Shown here piece by piece: positions 15,948-24,405 of a stretch of 47,398 nucleotides of DNA. The stretch is from Mycolicibacterium pyrenivorans (GTDB taxonomy: Bacteria; Actinomycetota; Actinomycetes; Mycobacteriales; Mycobacteriaceae). The position numbers were made by a program, and so were the translations under genes. The notes under the pieces were generated by a model. The model searched no databases, had not been told where the DNA came from, and saw only the letters and a list, made by a program, of their open reading frames with translations. The DNA is taken from positions 1 through 47,398 of the forward strand of contig NZ_JACKSH010000221.1 of the NCBI RefSeq assembly GCF_025821625.1, read 5' to 3'. The stretch's first letter is position 1. Each line of letters begins with the position of its first letter.

Positions 15948-16436
15948 TCAGGAGGCGGCGGCGAGTGCCTCGTCGAGAATCGTCGCAGCCTTCTCGTCAT
16001 CGGTGTTCTCGGCGAGCGCGAGCTCACCCACCAGGATCTGCCGGGCCTTGGCCAGCATCCGCTTCTCACCGGCAGACAGCCCGCGCTCCTGGTCGCGACG
16101 CCACAGGTCACGCACGACCTCGGCGACCTTATTCACGTCGCCGGAGGCCAACTTCTCCAGATTCGCCTTGTACCGGCGCGACCAGTTGGTCGGCTCCTCG
16201 GTATGCGGGGCGCGCAGCACCTGGAAGACCTTGTCCAGGCCCTCCTGCCCGACGACATCACGAACGCCGACGTACTCTGCGTTGTCAGCGGGAACACGAA
16301 CAGTGAGATCTCCCTGCGAAACCTTCAGGACGAGGTATTCCTTCGATTCGCCCTTGATGGTCCGGGTTTCGATCGCCTCGATCAACGCAGCACCGTGGTG
16401 TGGATAGACGACGGTGTCTCCGACCTTAAAAATCAT
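15948..16436 (-). CDS. carD: RNA polymerase-binding transcription factor CarD
   Basis: The 162-residue protein is almost identical to mycobacterial CarD: RNAP-interaction (Tudor-like) domain MIFKVGDTVVYPHHGAA, the conserved Trp-containing RAPHTEEPTNWSRRYK linker, and the helical DNA-binding half ending in ILDEALAAAS. CarD binds the RNAP beta subunit and stabilises open complexes, notably at rRNA promoters, and is essential in mycobacteria. The start at 16436 is the family start; the in-frame extension to 16496 is not conserved. A minus-strand TAACAT (16463-16468) may be part of its promoter. Confidence 0.96.
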   Translation of the reverse strand: MIFKVGDTVVYPHHGAALIEAIETRTIKGESKEYLVLKVSQGDLTVRVPADNAEYVGVRDVVGQEGLDKVFQVLRAPHTEEPTNWSRRYKANLEKLASGDVNKVAEVVRDLWRRDQERGLSAGEKRMLAKARQILVGELALAENTDDEKAATILDEALAAAS

Positions 16437-16740
16437 CAGTTTCGAGCCCCTTTCACCCCTTGATGTTAACACGGGCCGCCAAGGGGTGCGGATCAACGAT
16501 GCAGGTCAGGGGCACAGTCAGCGAACACTAGGGGTTGACAGGCCAGCGAATCCGTGCAAGGTATCGGGCCCTGGGCGGTAGCTGCAGGACCACCGGGTAC
16601 GCGCGGAATCGGCTCTCCGGCAGACGCATCGCCCCTGCGCTACCGCACGCTTTCGTCACCTACTACTCTGCATAGTCGAACTACCGGGACGACCAGGACC
16701 CGGCACGCCACGTCCCTCGTCGGCCGAGCAGGAGGCCCCA
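16437..16740. promoter_or_regulatory. Divergent carD/lpqE intergenic region
   Basis: This 304-nt stretch holds no convincing gene. On the plus strand TTGACA (16535-16540) and AGGTAT (16559-16564), 18 nt apart, could form a promoter for lpqE with a long leader. On the minus strand TAACAT (16463-16468) is a possible carD -10 element. AGGAGG (16730-16735) is the lpqE ribosome-binding site, 5 nt from its GTG. Confidence 0.4.
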
Positions 16741-17337
16741 GTGAACCCCTTGAGACGGCGCACTCGTGCATATGGCCGGCCGGCCGCGCTGGCAGCGTTC
16801 GGGCTGACCGCAGCGGTCGTGCTGAGCGGTTGCAGCGCGGGCCAGGTCGCCCAGACCGCGACACAGGAGCCGGCCGTCAACGGCACCAGCGGCCGGGTGG
16901 GCGACATCGTGCTGCGCAACGTCCACCTGCAGGCCACCCAGACCGCGGACTACATCCAGCCGGGCCGCGACGTGGACCTGATCTTCGTCGCCGCCAACGA
17001 CTCGGCCGACGTCGACGACAAGCTCCTGTCGATCAGCTCCGACGTCGGAAAGGTGACGTTGACGGGTGACGGCGCGGTGCCCGCGAACGGGGTGCTGGTG
17101 GTCGGGACGCCCGACGGCCAGCCGACACCGTTGGAGAGCGTCGAGGCCGCCGACTCCGCCGAGGCCACCGTGGCGGTGTCCAAGCCCATCACCAACGGCT
17201 TGACCTACGACTTCACGTTCACCTTCGAGAAGGCCGGCGAGACCACCGTCGGCGTGCCGATCTCGGCGGGCGAGGCGTCCCGTCGCGAGGCTGCCGGCGG
17301 GGGCGGCGAATCGCACGGTTCCTCGGGCGGGCACTGA
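16741..17337 (+). CDS. lpqE: Lipoprotein LpqE
   Basis: The 198-residue secreted lipoprotein has a basic n-region (MNPLRRRTRAYGRPA), a hydrophobic core and lipobox VLSGC. The mature part has a copper-chaperone-like beta fold with IVLRNVHLQ and LIFVAANDSADVDDKL, matching M. tuberculosis LpqE (Rv3584). The C-terminus is Gly/Ser/His-rich (GGGGESHGSSGGH). The function is not established. It lies upstream of radA on the same strand, 79 nt away. The GTG start is supported by AGGAGG 5 nt upstream. Confidence 0.85.
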   Translation: MNPLRRRTRAYGRPAALAAFGLTAAVVLSGCSAGQVAQTATQEPAVNGTSGRVGDIVLRNVHLQATQTADYIQPGRDVDLIFVAANDSADVDDKLLSISSDVGKVTLTGDGAVPANGVLVVGTPDGQPTPLESVEAADSAEATVAVSKPITNGLTYDFTFTFEKAGETTVGVPISAGEASRREAAGGGGESHGSSGGH

Positions 17338-17404
17338 GCCGCGTCGAGCTGGATTGGTCCGAGACACGGCCGTTGATGGCTGAGGTTCTGTCGGTCCCGG
17401 CGGT

Positions 17405-17410
17405 TACGGT
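17405..17410 (+). promoter_or_regulatory. Leaderless -10 element for radA
   Basis: TACGGT is followed by 6 nt and the GTG of radA, and there is no visible Shine-Dalgarno sequence. Confidence 0.4.
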
Positions 17411-17416
17411 CACCGC

Positions 17417-18805
17417 GTGGCCAGGGTCAGTTCGAAACCACGTTCGCAGTACCGCTGTTCGGAATGCCAACACGTCTCGGCCAAGTGGGTGGGCCGCTGC
17501 CCCGACTGCGGCACCTGGGGCACGGTCGACGAAGTCGTCCTGACGGCTGCGGTCGCCGGCGCCACCCGGCGTGCGGTGACGCCGACCTCGCCCGCGGTGC
17601 CCATCAGCTCCATCGACCCCGGCGTCACCCGCCACTTCCACACCGGTGTCAGCGAACTGGACCGGGTACTCGGCGGAGGCCTGGTGCCCGGCTCGGTCAC
17701 GCTGTTGGCGGGCGATCCGGGTGTCGGCAAGTCGACGCTGCTGCTCGAGGTCGCCCATCGCTGGGCGCAGACCGGTCGCAGGGCGCTGTATCTGTCCGGT
17801 GAGGAGTCGGCGGGCCAGATCCGGCTGCGGGCCGAACGCACCGGTTGCACCCACGACGAGGTCTACCTGGCCGCCGAGTCGGACCTGCAGACCGCGCTCG
17901 GCCACATCGAGGCCGTGCAACCCTCCCTCGTCGTCGTGGACTCCGTGCAGACGATGTCCACCGCCGAGGTCGACGGCGTCACCGGCGGCGTCACCCAGGT
18001 CCGCGCGGTGACGACCGCTCTGACGATGACGGCGAAATCGACCGGGGTGGCGATTCTTCTCGTCGGTCACGTCACCAAGGACGGCGCCATCGCCGGGCCC
18101 CGCTCCCTCGAGCACCTCGTCGACGTCGTGCTGCACTTCGAGGGCGACCGTACCTCGGCGCTTCGGATGGTTCGCGGCGTCAAGAACAGGTTCGGCGCGG
18201 CCGATGAGGTCGGGTGTTTCCTGTTGCACGACAACGGGATCGAATGTGTCGCCGACCCCTCCGGACTGTTCCGCGATCAACGGCCCAAGGCGGTGTCGGG
18301 CACCGCGGTGACCGTCACCCTCGACGGCAAACGGCCCATGATCGGTGAGGTGCAGGCGCTGATCGGCTCGCCTGCGAGCGGCAGCCCGCGCCGGGCGGTC
18401 AGCGGCATCGACTCCTCCCGTGCGGCGATGATCACCGCGGTGCTGGAGAAGCGGGCAAAGCTGCCGGTCGGCATGAACGACATCTACCTGTCGACGGTCG
18501 GCGGCATGCGCCTGACCGATTCGTCGTCGGACCTCGCGGTGGCGCTCGCGATCGCCTCGGCATGTGTGGACCTGCCGATGCCCGCCAACGCGGTGGCGAT
18601 CGGTGAGGTAGGGCTGGCCGGTGACCTGCGGCGGGTGACCGGGATGGACCGCCGCCTCGCCGAGGCGGCCCGGCTCGGGTTCACCTGCGCCGTGGTGCCC
18701 GCGGGCGTGACCACCGCGCCACCCGGGCTGCGGGTGGTTTCCGCCGACGACATCACCGCGGCGTTGCAGGTGTTGCGCCGGATCAGCCAGAATGGCGCGA
18801 GCTGA
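17417..18805 (+). CDS. radA: DNA repair ATPase RadA (Sms)
   Basis: The 462-residue protein has, in order, a C4 zinc finger (Cys14, Cys17, Cys28, Cys31), a RecA-like ATPase core with Walker A GDPGVGKST (99-107), the RadA-specific KNRFG motif (256-260), and a C-terminal Lon-protease-like domain (VGGMRLTDSSSDLAVALAIA, GEVGLAGDLRRV). RadA promotes branch migration of recombination intermediates. It sits directly upstream of disA, as in many actinobacteria and firmicutes, where RadA can restrain DisA activity. Confidence 0.95.
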   Translation: MARVSSKPRSQYRCSECQHVSAKWVGRCPDCGTWGTVDEVVLTAAVAGATRRAVTPTSPAVPISSIDPGVTRHFHTGVSELDRVLGGGLVPGSVTLLAGDPGVGKSTLLLEVAHRWAQTGRRALYLSGEESAGQIRLRAERTGCTHDEVYLAAESDLQTALGHIEAVQPSLVVVDSVQTMSTAEVDGVTGGVTQVRAVTTALTMTAKSTGVAILLVGHVTKDGAIAGPRSLEHLVDVVLHFEGDRTSALRMVRGVKNRFGAADEVGCFLLHDNGIECVADPSGLFRDQRPKAVSGTAVTVTLDGKRPMIGEVQALIGSPASGSPRRAVSGIDSSRAAMITAVLEKRAKLPVGMNDIYLSTVGGMRLTDSSSDLAVALAIASACVDLPMPANAVAIGEVGLAGDLRRVTGMDRRLAEAARLGFTCAVVPAGVTTAPPGLRVVSADDITAALQVLRRISQNGAS

Positions 18806-18844
18806 CCCGAAACCGGGGGCAGGGGACCGAACCGTGGAGAGCAA

Positions 18845-19963
18845 GTGGCCGTGAAGTCGACGGGACGGACTTCTCGCACGGTCGTGCCGCTGGCCCGGCC
18901 GACACTGCGGGAGACCATCGCCCGGCTTGCCCCCGGAACCGCCCTGCGCGACGGCCTGGAGCGCATCCTGCGGGGCCGAACCGGCGCGCTGATCGTCATC
19001 GGGTACGACGACAGTGTCGAGACCATCTGCGACGGCGGCTTCTCGCTGGACGTCCGGTATGCGCCCACCCGGTTGCGGGAACTGTCGAAGATGGACGGAG
19101 CGGTGGTGCTGTCCAGCGATGGCAGCCGCATTCTGCGGGCCAACGTCCAGTTGGTGCCCGATCCGTCGATCCCCACCGAAGAGTCCGGAACCAGGCATCG
19201 CTCCGCCGAGCGCACCGCGATCCAGACCGGCTACCCGGTGATCTCGGTCAGCCATTCGATGAGCATCGTCACCGTCTACGTCGCAGGCGAACGCCACGTG
19301 GTGCCCGAATCGGCGACGATCCTGTCCCGCGCGAACCAGACCATCGACACGTTGGAACGCTACAAGACCCGCCTCGACGAGGTCAGCAGGCAGCTCTCGA
19401 CGGCGGAGATCGAGGACTTCGTGACTCTGCGCGACGTGATGACGGTGGTGCAGCGGCTGGAGATGGTGCGCCGCATCAGCCTGGAGATCGACTCCGACGT
19501 CGTCGAACTGGGCACCGACGGACGCCAGCTCAAGCTCCAGCTGGAAGAGCTCGTCGGCGACAACGACATCGACCGTGAGCTGATCGTGCGTGATTACCAC
19601 GCCAATCCCGATCCACCCACCGCGGCTCAGGTCAGCGCGACCCTCGAGGAACTGGACGGGCTCTCCGACGGTGAGTTGCTCGACTTCACCACTCTGGCAA
19701 GGGTTTTCGGATATCCGTCGACCGCTGAGGCGCAGGACTCGGCGATGAGTTCGCGCGGTTACCGCGCCATGGCCGGCATCCCTAGGCTGCAGTTCGCCCA
19801 CGTGGACCTGCTCGTGCGGTCGTTCGGCTCACTACAGGGTCTGCTGGCCGCGAGCGCCAGCGACCTGCAGTCGGTGGACGGCATCGGGTCGATGTGGGCG
19901 CGCCACATCAGGGAAGGTCTGTCCCAGCTGGCCGAGTCCACGATCGCCGACCGGCTCGCATAG
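18845..19963 (+). CDS. disA: Diadenylate cyclase and DNA-integrity scanning protein DisA
   Basis: The 372-residue protein has the DAC domain motifs DGA (residues 84-86, KMDGAVVLS) and RHR (117-119, SGTRHRSAER), a long helical spine (about 150-310), and a C-terminal helix-hairpin-helix domain (LQSVDGIGSMWARHI) that binds branched DNA. It makes cyclic di-AMP from two ATP. The N-terminus is about 15 residues longer than in M. tuberculosis if GTG 18845 is used. A GTG at 18851 and other later in-frame codons are alternatives. It is 39 nt downstream of radA. Confidence 0.95.
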   Translation: MAVKSTGRTSRTVVPLARPTLRETIARLAPGTALRDGLERILRGRTGALIVIGYDDSVETICDGGFSLDVRYAPTRLRELSKMDGAVVLSSDGSRILRANVQLVPDPSIPTEESGTRHRSAERTAIQTGYPVISVSHSMSIVTVYVAGERHVVPESATILSRANQTIDTLERYKTRLDEVSRQLSTAEIEDFVTLRDVMTVVQRLEMVRRISLEIDSDVVELGTDGRQLKLQLEELVGDNDIDRELIVRDYHANPDPPTAAQVSATLEELDGLSDGELLDFTTLARVFGYPSTAEAQDSAMSSRGYRAMAGIPRLQFAHVDLLVRSFGSLQGLLAASASDLQSVDGIGSMWARHIREGLSQLAESTIADRLA

Positions 19964-19975
19964 CCTCCGCGGCGG

Positions 19976-20764
19976 TCAGCCGACGGGGCCGGGCGGTTGC
20001 CCTGGCCCCTGCGGCGGAAGGCCGGGGTTCTGTGCGGGCTGGGCGAGCATGAACGGCACGGTCGCCGAACGCAGGTTGCCCAACTGCACGACCAGGTTGT
20101 AGGTGCCCGGCCCGATGGGCTGGCGCGGCAGCGGACAGTTCGGGGCCGAATCCATCCCGGTCCACGTCACCTCGGTGGTCACCTGCTCGCCCGGCTGGAA
20201 GGTCTTGATCAGCGTCTCGTTGGACGGCGCGCAGTCCAGGTTCGACCACAGCCGCTGGTTGTCCAGCGTGTACACGTAGGCGGCCAGCACCGCGGCGCCC
20301 ACGTCACGCTGGCAGGCGACCAGGCCGATGTTGGTGACGACCATGGTGAACTTCGGCTGGTCACCGACGACGTACTGCGGGACGTTCGTGATGCCCTTGA
20401 CCGCAAGCGTCGAATCGGGGCAGTCGTCGCCCTCTTTGAGGATCGGCGGCGGCACGACGGCGGCCGTCGGGGTCGGCGTCGGCGGCGGGGCCTGCTGGGC
20501 AGGCGGCTGGATCGGCGACTTGACCTCGGGGTTCTCCCCCGGCAGCGGTGTCGGAGCGGCGGCCTGGGAGTCCGAGGACTCGTTGGCGGTCGGCTGTTCG
20601 GAGCTGGTGCTGTTCATCACGACCACCGCGACGATGGCCGCGATCACGCCTATGACGAGCACCGCGATGCCGAGGGCCAGCGCCCGGCGTCGCCAGTAGA
20701 TCTGTTGAGGCAGCGGGCCATGCGGTTCTAGATCCAGCACCACATCACGGTAAGGGCACGTCAC
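19976..20764 (-). CDS. Single-pass membrane protein, Rv3587c-like
   Basis: The 262-residue protein has a short cytoplasmic N-terminus, one transmembrane helix (LALGIAVLVIGVIAAIVAVV, about 30-50), then a Pro/Thr-rich extracytoplasmic linker and a beta-rich domain with four cysteines (DDCPDSTLAV, VACQRDV, LDCAPSN, NCPLPRQP) that could form two disulfides. The C-terminus is Pro/Gly-rich. It matches M. tuberculosis Rv3587c in length and position. The function is unknown; the domain resembles an immunoglobulin-like adhesion module. It lies 35 nt downstream of canB and ends 12 nt from disA, convergent. Confidence 0.8.
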   Translation of the reverse strand: MTCPYRDVVLDLEPHGPLPQQIYWRRRALALGIAVLVIGVIAAIVAVVVMNSTSSEQPTANESSDSQAAAPTPLPGENPEVKSPIQPPAQQAPPPTPTPTAAVVPPPILKEGDDCPDSTLAVKGITNVPQYVVGDQPKFTMVVTNIGLVACQRDVGAAVLAAYVYTLDNQRLWSNLDCAPSNETLIKTFQPGEQVTTEVTWTGMDSAPNCPLPRQPIGPGTYNLVVQLGNLRSATVPFMLAQPAQNPGLPPQGPGQPPGPVG

Positions 20765-20799
20765 GTCACGTTGTTCGAGGTTGCGCGGCGTGTCGCGCC

Positions 20800-21420
20800 T
20801 CAGCCTTCGCCGATATCGCCTATATGGTCGCGCAGAACGACCTGACCGTCGGCCAGGTGGTAGGTCAGCCCGACGATGGCCAGCGATCCGGCCGCTATCG
20901 CCTCGGCGATCGCCGTCGACCGGCTCAACAACTGCTTGCCCGTCTCGGTGACGTGCCTGGCCTCGAACTCGTCGATGCGGGTGAGGCCTTCCTTGCGGCC
21001 GGACAGGATCGACGGAATGACCCGCTCCACGACGTCGCGGACATAGCCGCCGGGGATCTCGCCCTGGTCGAGGGCCGCCAGCGTCGCCCCGACAGCGCCG
21101 CAGCTGTCGTGGCCGAGAACCACGATCAGCGGGACGTTGAGGACGGTGACGGCGTACTCGATCGAGCCGAGCACCGAGCTGTCGACGACATGGCCGGCGG
21201 TGCGCACCACGAACATGTCGCCGAGGCCCTGGTCGAAGATGATCTCGGCGGCCACCCGGCTGTCCGCGCAGCCGAAGACCACGGCGGTGGGCTTCTGCGC
21301 CGCGGCGAGGCTGGCGCGGTGCTCGATGCTCTGGCTGGGATGCTCGGCCTTGCCGGCGACGAAGCGCTCGTTACCCTCTTTGAGTGCTTTCCACGCGGTC
21401 AAGGGGTTCGTGTTGGGCAT
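20800..21420 (-). CDS. canB: Beta-class carbonic anhydrase
   Basis: The 206-residue enzyme has the zinc ligands and catalytic dyad of beta carbonic anhydrases: Cys51, Asp53 and Arg55 in GCADSRVAAE, and His104 and Cys107 in GHDSCGAV. It interconverts CO2 and bicarbonate in the cytoplasm and matches M. tuberculosis Rv3588c. The start at 21420 (MPNTNPL) is chosen by family length; an ATG 9 nt upstream is possible. The gene is divergent from mutY with under 30 nt between starts. Confidence 0.93.
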   Translation of the reverse strand: MPNTNPLTAWKALKEGNERFVAGKAEHPSQSIEHRASLAAAQKPTAVVFGCADSRVAAEIIFDQGLGDMFVVRTAGHVVDSSVLGSIEYAVTVLNVPLIVVLGHDSCGAVGATLAALDQGEIPGGYVRDVVERVIPSILSGRKEGLTRIDEFEARHVTETGKQLLSRSTAIAEAIAAGSLAIVGLTYHLADGQVVLRDHIGDIGEG

Positions 21421-21448
21421 GGTCGTCATTGTGCCTCAGTGGGCAGGG

Positions 21449-22375
21449 ATGATCGATCCGACCGAGCTGGTGGCGTGGTTTGCGCGCGCCCAGCGTGACC
21501 TGCCGTGGCGGCGCCCCGGCGTCTCGGCATGGCAGATCCTGGTCAGCGAGTTCATGCTGCAGCAGACGCCGGTGGCGCGGGTGGAGCCCGTCTGGCTGGC
21601 CTGGGTCGCCCGCTGGCCCACGCCCTCGGCGACGGCGGCGGCAGGTGCGGCCGACGTGCTGCGCGCCTGGGGCAAGCTCGGTTATCCGCGACGGGCCAAG
21701 CGGCTTCACGAATGCGCGTCGGTGATCGCCGCTGAGCACCGCGACGTCGTGCCTGCCGATGTCGAAACCCTGCTGTCGCTACCGGGCGTCGGGACGTACA
21801 CCGCGCGTGCCGTCGCGTGCTTCGCCTACCGGCAGCGGGTGCCGGTTGTGGACACGAACGTACGGCGGGTGGTGGCCAGGGCGGTGCACGGCCGCGAAGA
21901 CGCGGGGTCGCCGTCGGCCCGCGACCTCGACGACGTCGCCGCGCTGCTGCCCGACGACTCGACCGCGCCGCAGTTCTCGGCGGCGCTGATGGAGTTGGGC
22001 GCCACGGTCTGCACCGCCCGCGGTCCGCGCTGCGGGCTGTGCCCGTTGTCGCACTGCGCGTGGCGGTCGCTGGGATTCCCGGCGGGCACCGGTGCCCCCA
22101 AGCGAACGCAGCGCTACGCGGGTACCGACCGCCAGGTGCGCGGTCGGTTACTGGATGTGTTGCGCGGCAGCGCTTTTCCCGTCGCTCGTGCGGAGCTCGA
22201 CGTGGCGTGGACGACCGACACCGCGCAGCGGGACCGGGCGCTGGATTCGCTGCTCATCGACGGGTTGGTGGAGCAGACCGACGACGGCAGGTTCGCGCTG
22301 TGCGGCGAGGCGGGAACCGACGATCAGGCGGTCGCGGCGCAGTCGGAGTCTGCGCAGGCGAAGCGCTTGCGATAG
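21449..22375 (+). CDS. mutY: A/G-specific adenine DNA glycosylase MutY
   Basis: The 308-residue enzyme has the catalytic glutamate segment LVSEFMLQQTP, the helix-hairpin-helix LLSLPGVGTYTARAVACFAY, the catalytic aspartate in VVDTNVRRV, and the [4Fe-4S] cluster cysteines C-x6-C-x2-C-x5-C in VCTARGPRCGLCPLSHC. It removes adenine opposite 8-oxoguanine. It lacks a long C-terminal NUDT-like domain, as in M. tuberculosis. Frame-compatible upstream extensions to 21137 run antisense over canB and are rejected. Its last 52 nt overlap the convergent AraC-family gene. Confidence 0.93.
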   Translation: MIDPTELVAWFARAQRDLPWRRPGVSAWQILVSEFMLQQTPVARVEPVWLAWVARWPTPSATAAAGAADVLRAWGKLGYPRRAKRLHECASVIAAEHRDVVPADVETLLSLPGVGTYTARAVACFAYRQRVPVVDTNVRRVVARAVHGREDAGSPSARDLDDVAALLPDDSTAPQFSAALMELGATVCTARGPRCGLCPLSHCAWRSLGFPAGTGAPKRTQRYAGTDRQVRGRLLDVLRGSAFPVARAELDVAWTTDTAQRDRALDSLLIDGLVEQTDDGRFALCGEAGTDDQAVAAQSESAQAKRLR

Positions 22376-23298
22376 TCCGAGGGCGTGACGCCGATGACCC
22401 GGCGGAAATGGTGGCGCAGCAGCGTCGCCGTGCCGAAGCCGGACTGCTCGGCAATGTGATCGATGTCCAGCGTCGACTCCTCGAGCAGCCGGCGCGCGAA
22501 AAGCACCCGCTGGTCGGTGACCCACTGCATCGGGGTGCGGCCTGTCTCCTCGACGAACCGGCGCGCGAACGTGCGGGCGGACATGTGCGCGCGCCGCGAC
22601 AGCGTGGCCACGGTGTGCGGCTTGTCCAGGTTGGCCAGGATCCAGTCCAGGTGCGGCGCGAACCTCTCCGAACACCGCACCGGGATCGGCTGGTCGATGT
22701 ACTGCCGCTGACCGCCGTCGCGCTGGGGCGGGACGACCATCCGCCGGGCGATCTTGTTGGTGACCTCGCTGCCCAGTTCCCGACGGACCAGGTGCAGACA
22801 CGCATCGATGCCCGCGGCGGTGCCCGCGCTGGTGATCAGGTCTCCGTCGTCGACGAACAACACGTTGCGGTCGACGACGGCCGTGGGATACATGGCGGCG
22901 AGCTCGTCGGCGTGCATCCAGTGGGTGGTGCACGGCCTGCCGTCGAGCAGTCCGGCGGCGCCCGCGACGAACGCGCCCGAGCACACGGTCAAGATCATCG
23001 ACCCCGACTCGGCCGCCCGGCGGACCGCGGCGAGAGCGTCTGGCGAGTACTCGGAGCCACCGATGGCCGGGATGGCCACCAGGTCGGCGCCGATCAGGTC
23101 GTCGAGCCCGTGATCGGGGATGATCGTCGCCCCGACCGAGGTGCGCAACGGCTTGCCCGGCTCCGGTCCGCAGACCTTGAAATCGAAATTGGGGACACCG
23201 TCGGCTGACCGATCGATCCCGAACACCTCGCAGATGACGCCGAACTCGAAAACCGCGAGCCCGTCGAGCACCAGTGTCGACACACTTCTCAACGTCAT
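22324..23298 (-). CDS. GlxA-type AraC-family regulator with DJ-1/PfpI domain
   Basis: The 324-residue protein has an N-terminal DJ-1/PfpI-like (class I glutamine amidotransferase-like) domain with VFEFGVICEVFGIDR and the nucleophile-elbow segment TVCSGAFVAGAAGLLDG. The C-terminal double helix-turn-helix of AraC proteins follows: LSRRAHMSARTFARRF and IAEQSGFGTATLLRHHFRR, ending VTPSDYRKRF. Such proteins often activate catabolic or stress genes in response to small amines or aldehydes; the ligand here is unknown. It is divergent from a small membrane protein gene, its most likely target. Confidence 0.88.
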   Translation of the reverse strand: MTLRSVSTLVLDGLAVFEFGVICEVFGIDRSADGVPNFDFKVCGPEPGKPLRTSVGATIIPDHGLDDLIGADLVAIPAIGGSEYSPDALAAVRRAAESGSMILTVCSGAFVAGAAGLLDGRPCTTHWMHADELAAMYPTAVVDRNVLFVDDGDLITSAGTAAGIDACLHLVRRELGSEVTNKIARRMVVPPQRDGGQRQYIDQPIPVRCSERFAPHLDWILANLDKPHTVATLSRRAHMSARTFARRFVEETGRTPMQWVTDQRVLFARRLLEESTLDIDHIAEQSGFGTATLLRHHFRRVIGVTPSDYRKRFACADSDCAATA

Positions 23299-23370
23299 GG
23301 CAGCATCTTATCGAAGCGTGTCACTTCAGCCACTGTTGGCACGATGTTGTCGGCGCGCACGATTGCTGCC

Positions 23371-23622
23371 ATGAGTATCGCACTGACCTTCCTGATCCTT
23401 CTCGCCCCGTTCGCTGTCTCCGCGCTGCTCAGCTGGGCGGCGAACCGCTCCGGGTCCCTACGGCTGCGCCTCGATCAGTTCCCGTTCTCCGCCCCCATGG
23501 CGGGCCGGTTGTTCGAGGACCGCGACTCCTACCGGACACAACACGAACTGGACGCCATCCGCACCCGCTTCGAGAAGCAGCCGCTGTGGCCGAACTCAGG
23601 CGCCACAGGGGAACGTCGATAG
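23371..23622 (+). CDS. Small single-pass membrane protein of unknown function
   Basis: An 83-residue protein: one N-terminal hydrophobic helix (SIALTFLILLAPFAVSALLS), then a charged soluble part (RSGSLRLRLDQFPFSAP, DRDSYRTQHELDAIRTRFEK) ending in NSGATGERR. The even codon pattern and natural amino-acid mix suggest a real gene. It is divergent from the GlxA-type regulator and its end overlaps the convergent hydrolase gene by 27 nt. I do not recognise a family. ATG 23371 is preferred because the helix starts immediately; an upstream ATG at 23344 is possible. Confidence 0.6.
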   Translation: MSIALTFLILLAPFAVSALLSWAANRSGSLRLRLDQFPFSAPMAGRLFEDRDSYRTQHELDAIRTRFEKQPLWPNSGATGERR

Positions 23623-24366
23623 AAACGCCTCCACCGCGTCCCGATATTTCCGCGGCGCGTCGTCGTGGACGAGATGCCCGGCGCCGGACACGTGCAGATA
23701 CGTCGCCCGGACCCCCGTCTCCGCCATCTTCTTCATCTGCCCCGGCGGCGTCACCGAGTCTCCGGCCTCCATCAGCAGCGTCGGCGCCGACACCGCCCGC
23801 CATTGACTCCAGTAGTCGCGGGTCCCCCACTCGGCGGCGATCTCTATCCAGCGGTGCGGGTCGCCGTGCAGGCGCCAGCCGGTGGCGGTGCGGTCGAACG
23901 CCTCGAGGAAGTACCGACCGGCCACCGGCCCGAACTCGTCGTAAACCTGTTGTGCCGTGGCGAATTCCGCGGGAAGCGCGTGCAACCACGGCTCCCACGG
24001 ACCGGTGGTTCGTCCGCGGAAGTCCGGGGCCATGTCCTCGACGACCACGGCGCTGACCAGGTCGGGCCGTTCCGCCGCCAGACACCAGGAGTGCAGCGCG
24101 CCCATCGAATGCCCGACCATCACCGCCGGCCTGCCGAGGCTCGCCACCGCATCGCCGAGATCGGCGACGAAGCGTTCGGTGGATACCGGGAACCCGTCGT
24201 CCACCCCGCGGCCGCGGTGCCACGGCGCGTCGTAGGTGAACACCTCACCCCACTGCGCCAGCCATGGCACCTGACGCGACCACGTGGTGCCCCGGCCCAT
24301 CAGCCCGTGCACCAACACCAGGGGCGTGCCTTCGCCGCCGCGGCGGGCCAGCAGTGGGGTGTCCAT
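23596..24366 (-). CDS. Alpha/beta hydrolase, Rv3591c-like
   Basis: The 256-residue alpha/beta-fold enzyme has the oxyanion-hole motif LVLVHGLMGRG, the nucleophile elbow VGHSMGALHSW, an acid in LLMEAGDSVTP and the catalytic His in SGAGHLVHDDAP. It corresponds to M. tuberculosis Rv3591c and is divergent from mhuD. The ester or thioester substrate is unknown. The start at 24366 (MDTPLLARRG) fits the family; upstream in-frame sequence to 24642 is antisense to mhuD and rejected. Confidence 0.87.
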   Translation of the reverse strand: MDTPLLARRGGEGTPLVLVHGLMGRGTTWSRQVPWLAQWGEVFTYDAPWHRGRGVDDGFPVSTERFVADLGDAVASLGRPAVMVGHSMGALHSWCLAAERPDLVSAVVVEDMAPDFRGRTTGPWEPWLHALPAEFATAQQVYDEFGPVAGRYFLEAFDRTATGWRLHGDPHRWIEIAAEWGTRDYWSQWRAVSAPTLLMEAGDSVTPPGQMKKMAETGVRATYLHVSGAGHLVHDDAPRKYRDAVEAFLSTFPCGA

Positions 24367-24392
24367 GTGCTCATCTTGCCTACGCCTAGCGG

Positions 24393-24398
24393 TAACCT
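24393..24398 (+). promoter_or_regulatory. Leaderless -10 element for mhuD
   Basis: TAACCT lies exactly 7 nt before the mhuD ATG, the canonical leaderless arrangement. The divergent hydrolase starts only 39 nt away, so the two promoters share this short region. Confidence 0.5.
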
Positions 24399-24405
24399 GA
24401 TCGGC

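Noticed and set aside
17219..19801. 860-codon open frame on the minus strand
   Set aside because: It lies antisense to lpqE, radA and disA, all solid genes, and its translation is His/Arg/Gly-rich without any domain. It is a GC-rich shadow frame.
20821..21498. 224-codon plus-strand frame opposite carbonic anhydrase
   Set aside because: Antisense to a gene with all catalytic residues; no domain visible.
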